64,000 nucleotides of DNA from assembly GCF_029784155.1 (NCBI RefSeq), contig NC_073692.1, positions 19,594,126 through 19,658,125 on the forward strand, written 5' to 3'. Below, piece by piece: positions 57,719-64,000 of the stretch; the stretch's first letter is position 1; every line of letters starts with the position of its first letter. The stretch is from Uranotaenia lowii. Lineage: Eukaryota > Arthropoda > Insecta > Diptera > Culicidae. The notes below the pieces were generated by a model. That model was not told the DNA's origin. It searched no databases and saw only the letters and a program-made list of their open reading frames with translations. Position numbers and translations under genes: made by a program.

Positions 57719-60700
57719 CTGGAATCGCAATCAGTTACATCATGTTAATTTTATTCAGAATATTTCCAGTGCCTCGGACATTAACATTTATTAATACAAT
57801 GTTATCACTTTTCACTGCTTTCGTTCATTCGTTGTGTAACTCAGCTTTCGCAAAACATTTCTACTATCAGCGACCGGTAAAATGCTCAAAGGGGGCTAAT
57901 CCAATCCTATCGGCTTCATATGGATGACCTTTACCCCGTTTTATTGTTTCAACTTTCTATTTCATGAGGATGTTTGTTGGATTGTCTTCGTTTGTTGTAC
58001 TTTTGATTTAATAATGAATTTTTAATTCAAGTTAATGTGATAATTTCACAAAAAAATAATTCTCATATTTGAAGTCAATTTAAAGAAAATTTAAAAGGTA
58101 AACTTATTTCATCCATCTTATGCGAAAAGTTTGGTCTATGTATACAATTATAAAATCGAAAATTTTATAAATTGGCCCAAAAATTTACTTGTGCAAAATT
58201 TCAACTCAACCGGACTTGATTTATGGGTGGCAAAAATCAACTATCTGTAATTACGGAAAACCGGAGCACCGTGGTGGATTTAAATGGAATGTTTCAGAGC
58301 TGCCTTATAAAATAAATTTTCAATCGCTTCAAACGACTTGAATATTTCTAAGGAAGACAGCCCGCAGTACAGGGCGCGCTCAATTCTGCGTTCCCCCAAT
58401 TTTTTTCCGGAACGGATAATCGATTCAAACTATTTTAACTACGAAATACTTTCTATGACGGAAATGAAGATAATCTTATGATAATTCATGAACAAATTTA
58501 AAAAAAAATATTTATCGTTTTTTGTAAGAATACATTTTACTTTATTCTTGTTACCTCCCTCCTTTTTTCAGTCATGATAATGATCAGTTTTTCTAACTAA
58601 TACTTCGTCTAATCTGTATTTTAGGTGACTACATCCCCCTCCTTCAATTTCTGATACAATACTTCTCTTTTAAAAGAAATTGAGGCCACTTTAGTGGATA
58701 CAACTGTTTCGAAATTAACAAATTTGATTTTTTTTCAGCCACTTTTTGAGCGTTTTCAATGGAATTTCTGCTGGCAAAATCTGGCAATAACAAAGTAAAA
58801 CCATCATGAGATTGAACATAAGGTATAATCGGTTAGTATAGATCGTAGGTTGCGAAGGGTTACTCTTTTATGGATTACTCTTTTTAGGCTTTTGAAAAAA
58901 GTGAAAACCATAGTTTTCGTTTTGAAAATGGTTGTTTTTTTCCACATTTCTAAAAGAACTAAGCTTTACCTCAGCATAACCTAGAAAATAAAACTGTTTA
59001 CCCATAGAAATAGGGAGATTTGAGCGGAAATGGGATGTTGCCCTACTTTAGATCATTTAAGCGGTGGTTTTTATAAATCCATGTTTTTCACATAAATGGT
59101 TGGGAGTTTCATACTTTTCAGGAAATTCATTTGCAGTTAATGAACTTGTCTGCAAGTTTCAATGAGAATTTTCATCATAGGTTTCGCCGTTATTGAAAGA
59201 TTTACAAAGATATGGATGATCAAAATTTCCAACTTTGAACCTACTGTTCCTGTTTTAGTACTTAAAAGGTACCTTTTATTGGACCTAGTACTAAAATACC
59301 TTTAAAAAAAATTCTCGAGAAAAATCCACAAACTCAATAAAATTGTGATTTTGAATCGAATATGACCATGAAAATGCATAACAGCTTTTCAACGACTATA
59401 AAGCAATAAAATTTTTGTTATGATTATCTCAACATATTCACTACCAGACAGCTCTATCAGCATCACAATAGTTGAAACTTTTCTGTGTTTACTTATTTGT
59501 AGTTTATCAGCGTCAAGCTGACAAAAAGAGTTACAAATATTCAATATTTTTAATTATGTCTCAATTGAAAATTCGCACCTTAATGGATTGGTTGGTGTAC
59601 AAACAAAGTTTTAGTGATGTAAGGTCTAAAAATGGAACATCATAAACGAAAGTGTCCTATTTTTGGACCCTTACAAATTTTCCAAGATTTCCCATGATTT
59701 TCTTTTATTTTAGGAAAAATAGATAGTACGGATCATATTCATCACAGTGATTACGTTTCCTCTTTTAACTTTGACTTGGACAGTTAAAAACATGATTTTT
59801 CCTTATTTACTTTGATTTCTCAAAATGCGTCTCACCAATTGAGCTGTCTGTTTTACCACTAAAGAGACGGTACATTGTTAAAAACGTTGAAAATGTTATA
59901 AGAATGTCTTTATGTATATGGCAAAAATCGGTATGAAAGGATTAAGGAAGCATAAGAGTTCATTGTTTGGATAGGAGTATCTTAATCCTATGCCAGAGAA
60001 ATAAATGAATTTCCAATTTTTGAATTTTAAGGACTAAATTAGGCTCTAAAATAACAAAAATGACAAAGATGAAAAATTTTAATTTAATGATTAATGGCAT
60101 TTCGGTGAACTATACATTCTAATGGGAAGAATTTCAAATGAAAGTAATGAAAATTATAGACGGATAGATTAGATTAGGAAGCATGAAAGGTGTTGAAAAT
60201 GAGCCAAGAGCGTGATTTGAGAAAACTTCTTGCCGCACAAGACCATTTGTCCCACATCGTATTACTGTCTAGAAGAAGCAAAGTCGATAGGCTGACTTTG
60301 CATTGATCTATACAATGATACATGGATGGATCGAAGCACGTGTTTTTCGTACCCCGATGTGGGACAAATGGTCTTGTGCGGCAAGAAGTTTTCTCAAATC
60401 ACGCTCTTGGCTCATTTTCAACACCTTTCATGCTTCCTAATCTAATCTATCCGTCTATAATTTTCATTACTTTCATTTGATATTCTTCCTATTAGAATGT
60501 ATAGTTCACCGAAATGCCATTAATCATTAAATTAAAATCATAAAACCAGCGGTGATAAACTGTTAACACAAAGATGAAAAAACAATGACAAAAATTACAA
60601 ACATGAAAAATAGACCAAAAATGACAAAAATAGTTCCTGATTGTTGATTTTTATGTTTTTGCTAAATATTGTCAATTGCATAAATTTTTAGACTACTGCG

Positions 60701-61376
60701 AGAATCTGATTTGACAGATAAAAATTCCGCACTCACTGATACCATCACATTGTTCATGTGCCAAAAAATGAAAAGGGAGTATAAGACAAAATGACCAAGA
60801 TCAGAGTTTAGGTGCTTCGCATTGAAAATGATAACTCAAGTCATTAAAAACGTTACTGCGAATCGTAATTCTGACTAACGCAAGTAAAATGTCGTAATTA
60901 TCGTTACTCGGAGTCGTATTAAATGGTTTAAATCGGATATGGTGAAAAGTCCGCCATGTTTGCAGATTTTGAAGACGATTTAGTTCCTTTTTTTCTCCCG
61001 CGTGGGTCAAAAGAGAGAACAGCTTTGATGTTCTCTTTGCGACCAGCTGTGCAACCAGATTGCTAAAAATCAGATGTTATATTTGCAAGAATTGCCCAAT
61101 GACGGAGGCAGCAAATATTGTCGCTGGCAACAGTTCGCATGCGTTGAGAGAAAAAAACTTTTGCTCTCTTGCATTCTTTCAGTATGTATGAATATGGTGT
61201 CGAAATCGTATACTCTTATCGCTTTAGCCAGAAGTTGAAAATTTGTATGTATATTGCCTCCACTTTGGTAGGTAAATGCTGTTTTTTCGTGTTACATACG
61301 ATCATTCTATAGTGTATATGAAACGTATAACAAAGTTGTTGAGAAATATACCTACAAAAATGTTTGCTGGGTACTA
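57719..61376. other. Probable nidogen first intron, repeats included
   Basis: No exon with a signal peptide could be found on the minus strand. AT-rich throughout, apart from the foldback element at 60076-60539. The minus frame 60801-61010 (69 codons) is unrecognised. Confidence 0.35.
60076..60539. mobile_element. Foldback element (long inverted repeat)
   Basis: Arms of about 185 bp (60076-60260 and 60355-60539) are near-identical inverted copies with a 94-bp loop. Ends ATTTTAATTTAATGATTAAT followed by GGCATTTCGGTGAACTATAC. The terminal TTAATGGCAT resembles that of the foldback element at 17440-17864, although the arms differ. No ORF. Target duplication not resolved. Confidence 0.85.
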
Positions 61377-61378
61377 TA

Positions 61379-62683
61379 CAGGGTCCGGCAATTCAAGTGC
61401 TACAATGAAATAAACATATAAATTGATCAAAACAAAACCTTTTTATTTCAAATTCATTCAATTTCTCTTGAAAACAAATTACTTTTTCAAAATTCACTGG
61501 TAAAGTTCGACTTGTTCGCCCTTGAGTTTAACCTCTCGCCGCAGACGGTCGAGGAACGCTTCGTATGAGGTCCGCAAGTGTTCTTGTGGTATTTTATCCC
61601 GGGCTGCCACGAGATCTACATCTTCATGTTTCTTAGAGCAGACTTCGGCCTCCAACATACTCCAAACAGCGAAGTCCATAGGGTTCAGGTCTGGCGAACT
61701 CGCCGGCCACTCGGAGCTTGAAATGAACCCTGGAAAATGTTGCGCAATCCAAAGGTGGGTTTTCTTCGCTTTGTGAGCCGGCGCCGATTCCTGTTGGAAA
61801 ACCCAATCCCTGGAACCAAAATGTCGACGTGCCCACGGTTCGACGACATTCTGTAGAACTAGTTTAGTTCCCGATATGTATCTTGGTTGATCTTCACTCC
61901 TTCAGGGACAAAAACTAGCGGAGTCCGGCCATCACGGGTGATTCCGGCCCAAACCATCACCGATGCTGGTTTCTGTCGCCGGGTGGCCGTCAGCAAGTCG
62001 GCATTGCTTCGTTTTCTGTCTGGCAACAAAACTTTGTCGTTCTGCTTATTCACGAACTGCTGTACGGTGAAAAGTTTCTCGTCGGTAAACACGATATTCT
62101 TCAACCTTCCTTACGCGGCCCTCTTCAGCAGCGCCTTCGCTCTTTTTACCCGTTCTTGTTTCTGCTTCACCGTAAGGTCTTGAACCTTTTGGATCTTGTA
62201 GGGCTTAGTCTGAAGTTTATCTTTCAGGATCTGATGGAGACTTCGATCCGATATGTTAAGATCCTCTGCCAATTTAGTGGTACTACGACGAGGATTTCTC
62301 TTAAGGCGCTTCTTGACGATCTTCGCCATGGAAGGTGTCACCACAGTAGGTCGGCGTCCCCCACTGTACCGTTTTTTGGCACTTCCGGTCTTCAGGTATC
62401 TTTTAACTGTACGGTATACAAAACTTCTACAAACACGTATATCGGACAGCTCACGAACTATGTCCTTCTGGCGTTTGCCAGCTAGGAACAAGGTAACCAC
62501 AGCGCTAGGTTTCTGTTCGAGATCCACTTTTCCGGATAACACCTGATTACAAAAGTAACACTTACATCCAATGATAGCTAAGACTTAATATAAACAAAGC
62601 GATGAGTGGTCGTTCAATACGGTTTTGTGTGCAACGAAATAATTACTGTTGAAGTAATGTAGCAGTTCGATTGCCGGACCTTG
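61379..62683 (-). mobile_element. DD37D mariner-type transposon, decayed
   Basis: TIRs CAGGGTCCGGCAATTCAAGT (left) and CAAGGTCCGGCAATCGAACT (right, reversed), TA at 61377-61378 and 62684-62685; 1305 bp. Family of the deleted copy at 13756-14663. Confidence 0.9.
61494..62542 (-). pseudogene. DD37D transposase, broken
   Basis: Minus strand. The N-terminal part (62542-62114) reads SGKVDLEQKPSAVVTLFLAG with two helix-turn-helix regions, then an in-frame TAA at 62113-62111. The same frame continues GRLKNIVFTDEKLF (first catalytic Asp) to YRELN and a stop near 61859, caused by a small duplication (CTAAACTAG, +4). The shifted frame resumes LVLQNVVEPWARRHFGSRDW, VFQQESAPAHKAKK, SPDLNPMDFAVW and ends VKLKGEQVELYQ at 61494. 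The second catalytic residue is Glu (QQES) where the family has Asp; 37 residues separate it from the final Asp (PMD). No ATG is visible at the expected start. Not functional. Confidence 0.9.
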
Positions 62684-62747
62684 TAAAATCAACATTCATA
62701 CGCACCGTTACCATCCTCAACAAACTGCGCTGATTCCACCTTTTAAG

Positions 62748-63268
62748 ACCCCCGTGCAAATAATTTGCGCGCAGCCAGCACGGATTGTACACGGTGCAGT
62801 TCCCAGACGAGCCCACTTTCATCTCTCCGGCAGGAAATCCTTCCACGCTGGACTTCTTCCTAACGAACATCGGCCTATCTAAGCCGGTGACTTACAAGGA
62901 CCTCAGCTCCGATCACCAAACGGTGGTGGCAGAAGTCGATTCCAACGGTACGCCGACTTCGAGATCTCAGCGCAAGGACTACCATCTTGTGAACTGGGTT
63001 CACTTCAGCCGTATGGTGGACCGAAACCTCGACGAGAACCCACGGCTGAACTCCGAAGAGGACATCGACCTGGCAATCGCAGGACTACAACGAGCCATAT
63101 CCGTGGCTGACGAGGCTCTAGTACGGCGTGTTCCTGTGAGAGGTAAGTTTGTAGCCATTGATTCCCATACCCAGATACTTATTAGATTGCGGAATTTGCA
63201 TAGACGCCAATTTCAGAGGTCCGCTGATCTTAATCTAAAACAACATATGACCGATCTGAATAGGCAGA
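62748..63268 (+). pseudogene. Jockey-type LINE fragment (end of endonuclease domain)
   Basis: The frame FARSQHGLYTVQFPDEPTFI then SPAGNPSTLDFFLTN, LSSDHQTVVAEV and RLRNLHRRQFQRS covers the C-terminal part of a Jockey-clade endonuclease and the linker toward the reverse transcriptase. Both ends are cut; on the right the frame runs by accident into the GGCCGAA minisatellite (HSAEGHSADGR). An ORF of 185 codons (62785-63342) results, but it is not a gene. Confidence 0.8.
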
Positions 63269-63271
63269 GGC

Positions 63272-64000
63272 TGGGTCATTCGGCCGAAAGTTATAAGGCC
63301 GAAAGCCATTCGGCCGAAGGTCACTCAGCCGATGGACGTTAGGCCGAATGGGCTATCTGGCCGAACAGGCCACTAGGCCGAATGGGTTATTCGGCCGACG
63401 GTTATCCAGCCGAATACTGTTAGGCCGTAAGGATGTTCGGCCGAACGATGACTAGGCCGAAAGGTCATGAGGCCGAATTGTTATTAGGCCGAGTGGTTAT
63501 TAGGCCGAGTGGTTATTAGGCCGAATAATCATAAGGCCGAATGGTCGTAAGGCCGAATGGTCGTTGGGCCGAATGGTCATAAGGCTGAATGATCGTCATG
63601 AATGGTTGCTAGGTCAATAAGAAATCTTTTACACTTGTCTGCATGCTAGGCCGAAAGGTCGTTTGGCCGAATGGCTGTTAGGCCGAATGTTCATGAGGCC
63701 GAATGTTCAGTAGGTCTAATGGTTACAAGGCCAAATGGTTTTTAGACAGAATGGTCGTAAAGCCGAATGATCATCAGGCCTAATGGTCGCAAAGCCGAAT
63801 GGACAAATCCGGCTTTGCAACCATTAGGCCTGATGATCATTCGGCTTGATGACGATTCGGCCTAACGACCATTCGGCCTAACTACTGATCGCCCTAACAT
63901 GTAAGAAAGAGATAATATGTCTTATAGGCCTAGCATAAATTCGGCCCAACGACCATTCATCCTAACAACCAACCGTCTAGTTGATATTCGGCCTAACGAC
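63272..64000. repeat. GGCCGAATGGTCNTTA minisatellite with orientation reversal
   Basis: About 15-bp units of type AGGCCGAATGGTCGTT run from 63272 to about 63797. From 63810 to the right edge the units are in the opposite orientation (TTCGGCCTAACGACCA). The turn is a hairpin: stem from about 63757 to 63797 with 63810-63850 (AGCCGAATGATCATCAGGCC), spacer 12 nt. A non-repeat interruption is at 63600-63650, with a weaker related one near 63900-63930 in the reversed half. The array continues beyond the window. Confidence 0.88.

Noticed and set aside
57742..57927. Nidogen signal-peptide exon just upstream of the first visible exon
   Set aside because: The minus strand of this stretch has no ATG-led hydrophobic leader joining in phase; the acceptor at 57718 is preceded by ordinary intron sequence.
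62785..63342. Complete 185-aa gene
   Set aside because: Jockey endonuclease fragment read through into a minisatellite; both ends are artefacts.
63500..64000. CRISPR-like array
   Set aside because: Units are about 15 bp, contiguous and diverged, without unique spacers, in a eukaryotic genome; it is a minisatellite.

Overview
The window looks like a piece of a large, AT-rich, transposon-packed dipteran genome, most likely a mosquito. The host genes have 55-90 bp introns typical of Diptera. The repeats include Tc1/mariner relatives with DD37E and DD37D catalytic spacing, groups known from mosquitoes, together with an RTE-like retrotransposon, tRNA-derived SINEs and many short hAT-type elements. 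Species cannot be fixed from the sequence alone.

Host genes. Three genes are well supported, all on the minus strand. Two are tandem paralogues of the mitochondrial carrier Ucp4 (11355-12796, 323 aa; 19737-25460, 352 aa), with the same five-exon structure and with recognisable similarity continuing into both 5' and 3' flanks. The third is nidogen, a basement-membrane glycoprotein (coding exons 53506-57718). Nine exons, including the stop, are in the window. The exon(s) for the signal peptide and the start of the NIDO domain are not seen and probably lie beyond the right edge, so most of 57.7-64 kb is probably its first intron or upstream DNA.

Repeats, left to right. An RTE-like element runs off the left edge (1-~1395), followed by a minisatellite-bearing repeat, a mariner fragment, a SINE with a 24-bp target duplication, a TA-flanked TIR element with a candidate spliced micro-ORF (3524-4654) and a second minisatellite element (4655-5930). 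A decayed DD37E transposase lies at 7.9-8.7 kb. Between the two Ucp4 genes are a foldback element with a DD37D copy inside it, a second SINE-like piece and another foldback element. The large intron of the second Ucp4 holds a hAT-like element containing LINE debris, and a minisatellite element. At 27.2-30.05 kb is a 5'-truncated RTE-like insertion with a target duplication and an open 960-codon frame. At 36.6-37.9 kb is an apparently intact DD37E transposon. From 41.5 to 53 kb the DNA is nested transposons whose order of insertion can be read from their target duplications. At 61.4-62.7 kb is a decayed DD37D element, then a Jockey-type fragment and a GGCCGAA minisatellite that reverses orientation at a hairpin.

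Exon and element boundaries were read by eye. Splice sites of the three host genes are backed by reading-frame continuity and family similarity; those of the micro-ORFs inside transposons are candidates only.
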